Assembly: GCF_947507565.1 (NCBI RefSeq)
Contig: NC_089179.1
Span: 2,683,747 to 2,747,746, forward strand
Length of the DNA stretch: 64,000 nucleotides
Direction: 5' to 3'
Source: Oscarella lobularis
Lineage: Eukaryota > Porifera > Homoscleromorpha > Homosclerophorida > Oscarellidae
Position numbers and translations under genes: made by a program. Of the stretch, positions 54,353 through 64,000 are shown one piece after another (position 1 is the first letter of the stretch; the number at the start of each line of letters is the position of its first letter). Under the pieces are notes generated by a model, which saw only the letters and a program-made list of their open reading frames with translations, made no database searches and had not been told where the DNA came from.

Positions 54353-57102
54353 CAGGTTGTGCGCGTGCTGTGCGTGTGCGCGTGCGCTAGGAAAATGGTT
54401 TCGCACGATCCCTCAGATCTTCTCATTCTCGAAACGAATGAAGGTAGGAAAGCATTTTTTGTTTGTCGCGCACGCCGTCTCATATACTGCCGTCTGCGAG
54501 CAGTCGAATCTGACTCCAGTAGCGATGACGACAACGGCTATCTTCACCCCTCGCCACCTAACCCAAAGAGAGCTAAAGCGGCTCGCAGCGGAGCAGCAAA
54601 ATATAGCTGTCGGTACAACGAAGACTGGAAAAAAGACTTTCCTTTTATCGAAAGAGGAAAAACTGACAGAAAGCACAGCTTCTATTGCAAAATGTGCAAG
54701 AAAGATGTCAGCTGCTCTCACCAAGGAAAAGCTAATGTCAAACGACACGAAAAATCTTTAAGTCATGCAAAAAATGTAAGCCTAATTGAACAAAACGCTT
54801 CGCTCGTTGCAATGGGCTTTGTCCCAAGACAGAGCATGCTTGAGACAAACAATGAAGAATCTGTAACAAGCTTTTCTAGATAAGAAGAGCAGAGGTGAAA
54901 ATGACGATGTTTTTGGCCGAGCACAATGTCCCCATCGCCGTCATGGATCACATGTCGCCAATGCTTAGAGATATCTTTCCAGACTCCGCAATTGCTAAGG
55001 GATTTTCTTGCGCAAGGACTAAAGCTACCTGCATTATTAATGACGCTCTTCGCCCTCATTTTGAAGTCGATCTTGTGGATCAAATGAAAACAAACCCTTT
55101 CTCGCTTGCTATTGACGGATCTAACGACACCGACTTACAGAAAATGAACCCTGTAACTGTTCGCATTTTTGATGAAAAGCAGATGAAAGTAACAACAAAA
55201 TTTCTGGACATGTGCTTGACGACAGGAGTTCGAAGTGCTACCGCTGAAGCCATCTTCTCTGCTTTAAACGAAGCTCTCACATCAAGATCTATTTTGTGGG
55301 ATAATTGCGTGGGTCTTTCGGTTGACAACGCTTCGGTTAATATGGGAAAACACAATAGTCTTCTTACCAGAGCGAAAGAAAAGAATTCTTCTATTTACAT
55401 GGGATGCCCATGTCACATACTTCATAACACCGCTCAAAAGGCTGCTCGCGGTTTTAGAAATGTGAGAGAATAATATTAGGTACAATTTAATTGTGGATTT
55501 TAGATTACTTGTTTTGATGTAAACGACGTAATGATTGATCTTTTCTATTACTTTGATAAAAGCACTAAAAGAAAGGCCGAGCTTGCAGGTACGTATCCCA
55601 ACTTTTCGTATGTATTCCCTAGTATCATTTTCTTTGTTGCAGAATTTGCTGACTTCTGTGGTGTAGAATTTAGAAAGGCTATTCATCACATTAACATTAG
55701 GTGGTTAAGCTTAAAGAAAACTGTGGCAAGAGCTCTTCATCAGTATCAGCCATTGCGAAGTTATTTTCTTTCAAAGGCAAAGTTTTAGTACACTTTTACA
55801 GCATGAGGTTTTAAATCTTTGTAACTCAGGACGAACGGTCGACAAGGTTTAAAAGACTTCAAAACTGCTTTGGCGATCCCTTGACCGAAGTATACTTACT
55901 CTTTTACGTCCACGCCCTGTCGCTGTTCAACGAATACAACTGCTTTCTACAAGTTGAAGACCCAATTGTTGCGTTGCTTTGTAAACACGTAAGTTGAAAA
56001 ATACCTAAATTAGTTTTAACTCTTAATTTACTTGGACAGATTCACCAATTTTTAACACTGCTAATGTCAAAAATTTTGCCTGCAAGGCATACTGTGGGTA
56101 GAAGTTTGTGTGAAATTCAATACAAGAATAGATTAGTTCAATTCGAAGGTAAACGAAGCTTCCCACTTGTCCTACTTAGCTAATAAGACTGTCACTTAAA
56201 TTAAAGATTGCCGTCTCTCTATCGGAATTACCACGCAAGAAAAAATATCGAAGCTTGTTGATGACGGAATCGTTTCTCCACAAAATGCAGAGCAGTTTTA
56301 CAATGCTGCCAGATCATTTTACGAGGTAGCGATTGACTACGGATTGTCACATTTGCCTCACAATGACGAAGTTCTCCGAAACGCTGTATTTGCTGATTTT
56401 TCTAATCGTCTTGAATCAGACGAAAAGCAAGTAATGTACTTTGTTAAAAGGCAAGTAAGAAATAAATTAGTTGAACTCCTAGCTATGTCATTTTATGTCA
56501 AGGTTTACCACTCTTTTGCCCTTTGCTTCGCCGGCAGAACAAGTTAGAATATCTGAAGAGCTCTCGGCTTACCAGAGGCTAGATGACAGCTTTATTCCTC
56601 CGGCTGTTCTTAGCTCTGCAAAGGTAGGCGAAGAAGATGCTTCACGTTATCGATCGGACGTTATTTGGAACTACTTGGCTACAGTCAAAAGACCTGACGG
56701 TCGCAAGGCATTTCCTAGGCTTTCTGCTGTTGCAAAATTAGTTCTGGTGCTGCCACACTCAAACGCAGGCGAAGAAAGAGTCTTTTCTCTTGTAAGAAAA
56801 AACAAAACTCCGTTTAGGGCCAATCTTAGTGTAGAGGGTACTTTACCCAACTTACTAGCAATAAAACTTGCTACTGAAGTGCCTTGCCATAAATTTGAGC
56901 CTCCTGAGGCTTTAATAGAAAAGTCCAAAAAGGTGACATGGGACTATAACAAGAAGCACAGAAAATAAACCGTTATGTAAAATTATTTTGTGCGCAACAC
57001 CAGCAATAAAAAAAAAGCAGAGTTTTAGGTAGGCGTGGTTTATTTAAAAATGTGGGCGTGGTCAAAAAATTTTACGCGCGCGCAAGCGCGCGCATTCCCC
57101 TG
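54353..57102 (+). mobile_element. hAT DNA transposon inserted in the IS630-like gene
   Basis: A hAT transposase gene lies between the two halves of another transposase. The right end is probably at 57102: inverted it reads CAGGGGAATGCGCGCGC, a usual hAT start. On the left CAGGTTGTGCGCGTGC at 54353 is the best counterpart. The expected 8-bp target duplication does not match at these borders (TGCGATCA against CTCTATCT), so at least one edge is not exact. The 54182-54352 stretch, with repeated TCACGCAT, may belong to the element as well. Confidence 0.65.
54395..56968 (+). pseudogene. hAT transposase (ZMYM6/EPM2AIP1-like type), eight exons, one frame break
   Basis: ATG 54395 gives a Ser/Asp-rich start and a BED/TTF-type finger (FYCKMCKKDVSCSHQGK, ANVKRHEKSLSHAKN). 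A one-base break near 54875 leads to VKMTMFLAEHNVPIAV. The RNase H core has FSLAIDGSNDTDL and CVGLSVDNASVNMG, then MGCPCHILHN, where Cys-x-x-H is typical. Exons 55504-55588, 55643-55776, 55830-55988, 56040-56148, 56207-56450 and 56503-56968 join in phase. The last has VLPHSNAGEERVFSLVRKN, the hAT C-terminal dimerisation region with its Glu. Two introns begin with GC (GCAAAG at 55777, GCAAGT at 56451). Except for the break before exon 2 it would be complete. Confidence 0.8.
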
Positions 57103-58401
57103 CTCTATCTCACGCATGCCTCTTAGCGATCCTTGGCATGTCTGCGAACGGCGGGATTACCCTACCCTTAGGACTCTCTTGGAGGCACTGAGGGAGAAAG
57201 GAGTATTCCCCGGAGGTCGGTCGACGCTGTCTCTCCTTTTGAAAAATATGGGCTTCAAGTCTTGCCGTAGAAACGATAAAGTATATGTCTACGAAATAAG
57301 AGAAATTGTTAATCAACGTCATAAATTTCTGCGGTCAGTAAAGAAGTATCGACGAGAAGGGCCACCTCTTGTGTACCTTGAAACCTGGACCAATGCACAT
57401 ATTGCCCCGGAGAGAATCTTGTTAGACGAATCAGGAAAGGGTGGTTGGAAACGTCCATCGGGGCGAGGACAGAGACTTATTATTCTCCATGCTGGTAATC
57501 TCTATTTCATACATGGATATAATGATCATTCTGAATTACTTTCTTCAGGTTTGAAGGACGGGTGGATTCCAAATTGTTCGCTGGTGTTTCGATCACAAAA
57601 AATAGTGGTGATTACCACGACGAGATGAACTCAACTCACTTCAATGACTGGTTCGAAGTAAAGCTCATCCCCAACTGCCCACCAAACTCTGTCATTATTA
57701 TGGACAATGCACCATACCACAATTCAGTGATTGAAAAAGTGCCAACAAAATTATCTCGGAAGAATGTGATGCAGGACTGGCTGTCTGCACACTTTATTGA
57801 CTGGGACTCAAGAGATCTAAAGAAAGATTTATTCGAAAAAATGAAAAAAGCCCAACCAATAAAAAAATTCGTTACGAACGAAATTGCTCGTCGCCACGGT
57901 CACGCCGTTCTAAGAAGCCCAGTAGCACTGCGAACTTAATCCAATCGAGCTGGCTTGGTCTCAGGTTAAGGGGTATCTACGAAGGCACAATACGACGTTC
58001 AAGCTGGCTGATTTGGAACAGCTGGTGCCTGCAAGCTTCGCCGCCGCTCTACCGGCTATGTGGGAAGCATTTTGCCAGCATACGGAAAGCGAAGAACGAT
58101 TCTGGGTTGCTGACTCAAGGAAGAAGCGGTTGAGGACTTCGTTGTTCACCTTAACGTCGACGACGACGAAACCGACTCCGAAGGCGAAGAGGAGCCAACA
58201 GGCTTACCTGAGAGCGATAGCGATAGTTCCGAAGACGAACGCGACGAGAACGACGAGCAGTTGTTGATCCGAGATCGAGTTGCAGAAACGTCATAAGTAA
58301 CTGAGTTCAACTAATGACATGATTAGATCTCGTTCACTCACGCCTTTGATGCGCACGGTACGCTATATCACTGCGTCCGTCGTATATACAGTATCAATTT
58401 C

Positions 58402-58840
58402 CGACGCAAACAGCGCGAATGCTTAGACATTCTTTTTGGCGTGGCTTTGGATTCAAGTCATCCTGGACTTTTATCTCTCGGTCTAGATCGCGTTCTCGTT
58501 GAGTACGATTTACCCAACAGTTCGACCGATGACTTGCGACTGCTCAGCTCGGATCGGATCGAGCAGAGTGACGTGCCTTCGTGCCTGGCTTGGTATCCGG
58601 CCGTAACGAAGGAGAGCTTCCTTGTCACTGCAAGCGATCAGGCACGAAATTCTCGTTCGAGTGTATAGGCACTTTTTTTGAGAGTTTTATTTATCTCAGT
58701 TTAAATTCAAGTTGTATAATTCGACGACGAAGATGTGCCGAAAGACGGTGCTCGGGCCGACGTATGGAACACCTGCTTACGCTACGTGGGCGTTTTGCAT
58801 ACAACGCGCTGCACGCGTGCATGAACTTCCGCATTCTTGA
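58402..58840 (+). CDS. CFAP251: CFAP251 (WDR66) exon pair, C-terminal WD40 part (partial)
   Basis: The plus strand reads [20 protein letters not shown], then [31 protein letters not shown] and [11 protein letters not shown] 49-nt intron (58663-58711) follows and then [19 protein letters not shown]. This is the WD40 block of the cilia and flagella associated protein 251, which sits at the base of radial spoke 3 in the axoneme. After [10 protein letters not shown] the match stops. The phase-correct frame ends at TGA 58838-58840, while another frame continues ([17 protein letters not shown]) with unrelated sequence. The bulk of the gene is absent, so this is a fragment or a moved exon. Confidence 0.65.
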
Positions 58841-58910
58841 TCGATTGTTGCGCGAGACGAAGCGACTCATCGATGACGTCGTCGACGAAATTCATTTCAA
58901 TTGAAGAAGG

Positions 58911-59197
58911 AAGCATCCATAGCCGCCGTCAAGGGAACCCCGAAACGACAGAGGGCACCTTCCGGTGGCCTGAAGTTGGAGTTCATTCACGGGTAACGTA
59001 CAGGTACCGTGGATATGGTTGCCGTAGCAATCTCTTCTATTTGTCTACGGGAGAGATTGTCTATCATGTGGCCGCTGTGGGCATTGTGTACAGCAAGGAT
59101 TCCCCATTCGCAGAGTTACTGTCTGTACTCGGCTCATACTGACGACATTCTCTGCCTATCGCTACATCCTGCTCAAGATCTAGTAGCAACTGGCCAA
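58911..59197 (+). CDS. HELP-domain exon of an EML-type microtubule-associated protein (partial)
   Basis: Two frames together give GLKLEFIHG, YRYRGYGCRSNLFYLSTG, EIVYHVAAVGIVYS, then HTDDILCLSLHPAQDLVATG. This is the HELP motif and first WD40 strand of the EML family (EML5/6-like). The donor GTGAAA follows at 59198. The frame changes twice, near 58990 and 59095, so either the exon is damaged or the assembly has errors. It follows the CFAP251 piece by only 70 bp, which is not a known gene order. Confidence 0.55.
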
Positions 59198-59877
59198 GTG
59201 AAAAAGATATCGATAGATACAAATTTGTTTATTTTATCTGCCTATTGTTTATAGATTCGAAGAGATCCTCGGCCAAATCATGAACAAGAGCCATCATGAT
59301 GCAACTGAAAAAATATTTTATCTATGGTTCACGTAAATACCCGGCACGTGACTGAATCCCGGGCGGCGAAATGACTGAATTTTCTCTTTCAGTCGGCGTC
59401 GTCGTCCGTACGACATCGTCGAAATCGCCACGGAACGTTCACGCCGGTCGGTGCACCGACCCAATGGGGCTCCCCAGTGGGAGGCGCAGCCCTTGGATCG
59501 CTTCCAGAAGACGCCGGCGAGCGGCGAGTTGCGCTCTGCGCGCGTCGAAATTGGAGAGAGACGGAAGCAAAGCGCACGCGATTACAGAGTTCGCGACATG
59601 GAGGGATGCCCTCCGCATTCCCGTTCATTTCGGCGCAGAACGCTTTAAAAGGAGATTCGCGTGGTAGTGGTAGTCGGACAGCTTGTCGAGAAACGAACGC
59701 GATTCCAGGATGAACGTGGGCAGAACGACTTTGGATAGATCCATTCCAGGTCGCAACACACACATTTGTTGAAGAGAGGAAGCAACGCTGATTCAAAAAC
59801 AATGTACTTTTGCTCTTTCTGAAATGGCCTAGAATTATCACTTAATGAAGTGCCAGATAAAGGAATACGTAATTGTC
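59198..59877. other. No clear gene; P-like end and GC-rich stretch
   Basis: At about 59308-59330 ATTTTATCTATGG recalls the terminal repeat of the P-type elements, followed by CGGCACGTGACTG as in their subterminal part. The GC-rich 59380-59720 is open on both strands but shows no motif. Confidence 0.3.
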
Positions 59878-60468
59878 TCACGCGGCATTTTCTCTAGTGG
59901 GCTCAGCATCATCTGCCGTTTCGAAGTCAGACTGATCGGTGCCCTCATCGTCTGTCTGAGCTGAGACGACGCTGTCAACTTCCCTTTCATCCTTGAGGAG
60001 GAAAGACGGTGGAGGAGCATCAAGGAGATTGTACTGGCAGCCAATCGAAGCGAATTGGGGGCCAACGTCTGTCTGAATTTCTGGGGAAGGAGTTCATGAA
60101 TACTTTGGGGAGTGAATCATTTGTACCTTTGGTACACAAGAGAGGTTGTGGCACTACCGCGCGCTATTACAACGTCCCTTTTTAAAAGTCGTTTTGCCGA
60201 AAAACTGTAAGTCGTACCGACACTCTTTGTCTGTCGTTTCTGTGCATTTGTACTGTACACATGAATGCACCGTGCCAGTTTGAAGCCGATGACGGCTACC
60301 GTCTTCGAAATTCGCTCCTCCACTTACTTCCGCTTCTGTCGTTTTGGCCTTACAGCGAAAACGACCAAAGTACTGTTCATTGTCGTTGGCATAGACATAG
60401 TAACCCTGCCTAATTTTGAGGCACCCTCCTTGCCGCTTAGTTTTGCTGAAATAGTGCATTGTAGGCAA
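59878..60468 (-). CDS. FLYWCH-like zinc-finger gene, probably transposon-borne
   Basis: ATG at 60468 gives MPTMHYFSKTKRQGGCLK, then IRQGYYVYANDNEQYFGRF, RCKAK and later SRHRLQTGTVHSC. The spacing of Tyr, Cys and His pairs recalls FLYWCH fingers, which often sit at the N-terminus of Mutator-like transposases. After a possible intron (acceptor GAAATTCAG at about 60086) the end is acidic (SVVSAQTDDEGTDQS, then DFETADDAEP), to TGA near 59879. No transposase follows. It is divergent from the gene on the plus strand that starts at the same place. Confidence 0.4.
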
Positions 60469-61406
60469 TGGCTGGGAACATGGACATAAGACAGCGCCAT
60501 CACGTCGTCCTGTACCAGATTTTTGAAGAAATCGACTACACCGTTCCCGAATTTTCCGTTTTGCACGTCCGACTGCATAGGTGCCGCATTGCCCTGCTGA
60601 CAGAAGAGGGAGACGAAGATCCTCCTATTGATGCATTTATAAATTCGTCTAAACTGCACGACTGGATGCTGCCCGATATAATTATTCCTGTTGAAAGCTG
60701 CGATATTCCGGTATTATTGGCCATACCTTGGCTTGTGTATCTCTACATCTCCATGTTGGTGTGATTTTAGAAGCGCAACGTACAATCCCTCCCATTTCGC
60801 TCCCCTGCTCCAATTTTTGGCGACCACGTACCTGTCATTTGGACATGGGCGACTGAAGATGTTGCCTATCCAACCAACAGCGAACTATCTCAAAACGATG
60901 GGGCAGCTATCACTGACGGTGAGCACGAAATATCCGATTCTGACACGCGAGAGTTTGACAGGCGACAAGACGATGCTCGAGCCCCAGAGAATGATCAACA
61001 AGATCTTGATGACGTCGACGACGTACTTTCTTCTGTGGCATTTTAATGCTTGGGGAGCACAAGACAGCAGATACATCAGGATTCCCTGGAGAGAGCCCTC
61101 GAACAGATTCGATTAGGCAGAGGCGTTGCAGTCCGACTTACTCCCGAGCCAGACAACGAAGAAGATGCAGATGCAATCTGCTTCGAAATCGACATTGACG
61201 GACACTGGCGCCGAATTGGTTATGTGGCTCGAGAGTTGACAGGGTACGTTCACAACGCTATGAGAAACAACCGTATTCAGTCACTGTCTATAAAATGGAT
61301 CAAATACCGCTTTTGGCCGGCTTCCGGGTTTGGATTTTATGCCTCAATTCTCATCTCTAAACGTGGACGATGGGATTACCAAGTCGTGTCTAAGGCGAGC
61401 TATTAA
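60468..61406 (+). CDS. HIRAN-like domain gene, divergent partner of the FLYWCH-like gene
   Basis: Plus-strand coding sequence begins with MAGNMDIRQRHHVVLYQ at 60468. It goes through an acidic middle (EISDSDTREFDRRQDD, LDDVDDVLSSVAF; stop TAA at about 61044). It ends with a domain from about 61087 to TAA 61406: RGVAVRLTPEPDNEEDADAI, then HWRRIGYVARELTGYVHNA, FGFYASILISKRGRWDYQ. The order of VxLxPEPxNxxD, AI, IGYV is that of HIRAN folds, though it is distant from the one at 33181. Frames are not continuous, so exons or slips must intervene. Its partner and setting suggest a transposon gene of unknown type. Confidence 0.4.
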
Positions 61407-61409
61407 GCG

Positions 61410-63360
61410 GATGAAGATGTTGACTGGCTACTCTTAATCAGTTCTTTGATTTCCAGTGCGCATTTGCAGTAAGCCTAAAGATGTCAGCGATTTCGATTGA
61501 TTGAATTTCGCGCGAGATTGTAAGCACTCTGCAGGGACTAGACGCGCCCGCAGATAAGGAAAGTTATTTCCAGGCTTTCGCAGTGGCCAAACTGCCCCGT
61601 TCGAAACTCAGCATAGCCGAAAACGCGTTGGAGAACGTCAACTGCTTCGTAATAGAACGGTCTGCCATCCACTGCGATATTCGCCATGACTTTGAACGGG
61701 ACTCGTGACAGTAATTACGTCTTCTTCATTTAGAGAGTGCTAAGTAAGTTATGCTAACCCGTGGTCATGTGCCGAAGGGGGTCGATGACGTACGCAAGTG
61801 GTACCAGACCCTACGAGAAGTGAGGCGGGACCGCGCCTATACACCTCGCGCGCTAGCTACCAAATACGAACAGCCTCCGGCTCGTAAGGGTCTGTATTGC
61901 AAGGCTACGCGAGCGGTAAGATAGGTATTTTTATCTTTGTTGAAATCTGATTGCAATTCAGGTTAAAACCGTAACTGTGCGCCTTTAAGATAAAGCAATT
62001 CTAGCCTCTATCGAATGACGAAAACTTTGCTTGCATCGATTCCATTTAAAGAGAAGTTTGCTCCAGACTATTAAAAAGTTTGCTCTCATCGTTTAAACGA
62101 CTTGAAACACAACATGTGCAGTAATTCAGTACGGCTAAAGCTATTTTGATTTTTTAAGAGATTGCCTTGTGAGAAAGAAGTGGGAAGAGGAAGCCGAATA
62201 TGGAATATTGTAGGTGGCATGTTTATAGAAAAAATTAATTCTGAAATTTTGTTAGGCTAGAAAAATGCATTTTTATTTTTGTTATAAATCAAGCATTTTA
62301 TGCTAAAAACCTGTGATTGCAGCAAAGTTATTTTTCGATCGAAGGGATTTTCGATCAATAATTTTTTCGGTAATAATCCTTGAATCGTCATGGCGTTCGT
62401 TGCAGACCTATACATCAGCAATTGCGCGGCACAAAAATTTGTTGCGGTTCCTCAGTGGCAATCGTCGTTTTTCTTCGTGTTGCTAGTTTTTACATGCACG
62501 CGGTCTTTGTTAGGTTAATTAATCAATGAAAAGAACAAGTGCGTCTTAACATGCATTCTTAATAGAAAGGTTTGATAATGCGTGTCATTTGTTAATTTTT
62601 TCTGCGTATTTGCTTATTTGAAGTTAATTGCAAATCAAAGGCAATATATCAGTTTTTCAAGTGGATTGATAATCAGAGGACATGTGCGTTTTTTCAAGTT
62701 GATTGGAAATCAGCGGAAATTCATTGAGTTCACGGCGTCATCCATATTAGAATTTATAGAGATACAGGTAGTCAAGCATGACATCCAATCTTCATTCGAA
62801 ACGCTCACTTGATCAGCTGCTTTAATTGTCTACATATACGCTCCTCGTCTTCTGAGTATTTTGCATGCACTTGTTTTGCCACCTTCTCAAAGAAAGTATG
62901 GAAGTGGCAGCGACGAAACCGTATGCCAAAATCTTGCAAGTGAACGAGGTGCTCTTTTCTATGAAGCGTGATCAGCGCCATTATTCGTGTGCCATGCGAG
63001 TGTTATGTTTAACATACCCGACACCCGAGGGAACCGCGATAATCGCCCGAGCGAAGCGAGGGTCAATTAATAAGGTTTCCCGAGGTTGGAGGGTCCGATA
63101 AATCCCATATAGCCCGAGTTTTCCCCATGTAATTACCTACTTATACGGTTGGCGTCTATTTGGGTGTTTTGGTGAGCTGGGCTGCTAATGAGACAACCCA
63201 CTTCCCTTGCTTGATTGACACGCGCTAATCATCCAATTTCGCACGAGCTGCCCCCTTGCATGATTGATATGCGTTATCAAATTTTCGCCCGAATGATTGA
63301 TAGATTGATGCGTAGGTAAATTTAGAAGTGTTGCGCGGATTCTAGGTAGTTCACCGCGTC
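61410..63360. other. AT-rich stretch without a gene
   Basis: A 28-bp word (TTTTTCAAGT(G/T)GATTG, then AATCAG(A/C)GGA) is repeated in direct orientation at about 62653 and 62691. A GC-rich 61740-61930 block has no open frame of note. Nothing else is seen. Confidence 0.4.
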
Positions 63361-64000
63361 TTGCTAATGGAGGAACAACTCCCAGACGACGAGGACGACT
63401 TTCAACCTCCAAAGAAGAAGCACAAGCATCGCTACCAGGCGCTGGCTGAGAACTCTAACGAAGCGAAAAGAGCACAGAGAAGATTCGATTCGCCCGTCTC
63501 CGGCGAGGAGTTGGGCAAGGCTCCGGAAAGGTCTATTTTAGGCAATACAGGGAAAACGACGAATTGGGCACAAAAGGTCTTCGTGGAATGGCTCGGAGCC
63601 AGAAACAAGCGCGCGCTTGATCGGAACGGCTCCTCGTCGACCGAAATAGGCAAGTGGTACTTGCTGGATGCGGGTTATGATGAAGAACTGTGCAAACGGA
63701 TTTCGTTATTCTTGCTGGAAGCGCACAGGAAAGACGGAGAAAAGATTCTCCCGCCGCCACTCTTCACTCCCTACCTTGCGGTTTGCAGCACGCCGCCCGA
63801 CTTCGCGCAACCAGTGAAATCGTATACGTACGTGGAGTTTGACTCTAAAAACAATCAAGGCGGAAGAGCCCACTTGAAGTGGCAAACAAGCGAGTAGTAC
63901 AGCAAGCCCTACCCGAACAAGATGAAAGATTCTACTGCTTCCTGCTCGATGAATATCTGAATCTGAAGCGCCTACCCGACGACGCAAGAGACGCATTTTA
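63361..64000 (+). pseudogene. Crypton-like tyrosine recombinase, N-terminal part (cut by window edge)
   Basis: ATG at 63367 (MEEQLPDDEDDF) begins an acidic, then Lys-rich lead. NWAQKVFVEWLGARNKR is the typical start of animal Crypton/DUF3504 proteins (KIAA1958, QRICH1, ZMYM relatives). LLEAHRKDGEKILPPPL follows. The central region between that and YTYVEFDSKNNQGGR is much shorter than in relatives, so a deletion is likely. At about 63890 the frame slips and continues KRVVQQALPEQDERFYCFLL to the window end. The catalytic Arg/His/Tyr residues would lie beyond or in the deleted part. Confidence 0.6.

Larger units (their letters stand above)
53817..58294 (+). pseudogene. IS630/Tc1-like transposase, split by a hAT element
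   Basis: The N-terminal part (53817 to about 54182) has an HTH (EVTQIEKRLQAATGCSIRSL) and DFDRAAIRQTIQQFYER. It resumes at about 57116 with RDYPTLRTLLEALREKGVF and SLLLKNMGFKSCR. The catalytic core reads LVYLETWTNAHIAPE, where relatives have YLDETW, so the first Asp codon is absent. A 55-nt intron (57496-57550) follows. The second acidic residue is in VIIMDNAPYHNS and the third in CELNPIELAWSQVKG. One-base slips occur near 57600 (A run), 57937 and 58120. An acidic tail (VDDDETDSEGEEEP) ends at TAA 58292-58294. Confidence 0.75.

Noticed and set aside
57961-58149. A minus-strand gene over the end of the IS630-like transposase
   Set aside because: The plus strand here has clear homology to the transposase end (LNPIELAWSQVKG), so the minus frame is a shadow.
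59371-59841. A gag-like or new host gene in a GC-rich block
   Set aside because: Open on both strands, no motif, no start context or splice partner.

Overview
This window is animal nuclear DNA that consists almost entirely of transposable elements nested in one another, with a few exons of ordinary animal genes left between them. The eukaryotic signs are spliceosomal introns of about 48-55 nt (some with GC-AG borders), death domains, an exon of the ciliary WD40 protein CFAP251/WDR66, a HELP-domain exon of an EML-type microtubule protein, and animal DNA-transposon superfamilies. The very short introns and the mix of elements suggest a sponge or another early-branching marine invertebrate. That placement is a guess. 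There is nothing bacterial here: the IS1595-like transposase belongs to a Merlin element with proper ends.

Layout. 1-142: 3' end of a membrane-protein gene. 806-8.8 kb: two decayed Ty3/gypsy retrotransposons joined head-on near 4066; the left one is split by a 996-bp foldback element with P-like ends. 9.07-9.53 kb: last two exons of a membrane receptor-like gene. 9.65-13.4 kb: a P-type transposon with a THAP domain (10104-13419) inside the relic of a second P family. 16.4-18.4 kb: a minisatellite split by a gag-only LTR element. 18.75-19.9 kb: RecQ-like helicase relic. 21.2-23.8 kb: an exon of a possible extracellular protein and a death-domain gene. 24.2-28.8 kb: a P-type transposon with an intact six-exon transposase and a convergent second gene, inserted into the homologous second gene of an older copy (right end at about 29736). 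30.1-34.5 kb: Helitron Pif1 and OTU pieces split by a pogo/Tigger element, which carries a HIRAN gene and contains a 493-bp palindrome. 35.4-39.7 kb: rve-type integrase relic, RecQ-like helicase, piggyBac. 41.06-42.35 kb: Merlin. 44.2-48.4 kb: large Helitron. 49-50 kb: Mutator-like fragment. 52.5-53.3 kb: pogo-type MITE. 53.8-58.3 kb: IS630/Tc1-like transposase split by a hAT element. 58.4-59.2 kb: CFAP251 and EML exons. 59.9-61.4 kb: divergent FLYWCH-like and HIRAN-like genes. 63.4 kb to the end: Crypton-like integrase.

The most interesting object is the P-type transposon at 24232-28757. It has an apparently undamaged transposase and a tail-to-tail second gene whose family, DUF6589-like as I recall it, is also present in longer form in an older copy of the same element. 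Most other transposase genes are broken by one or two frameshifts. Several of these lie in A or T runs, so some damage may be assembly error rather than decay.
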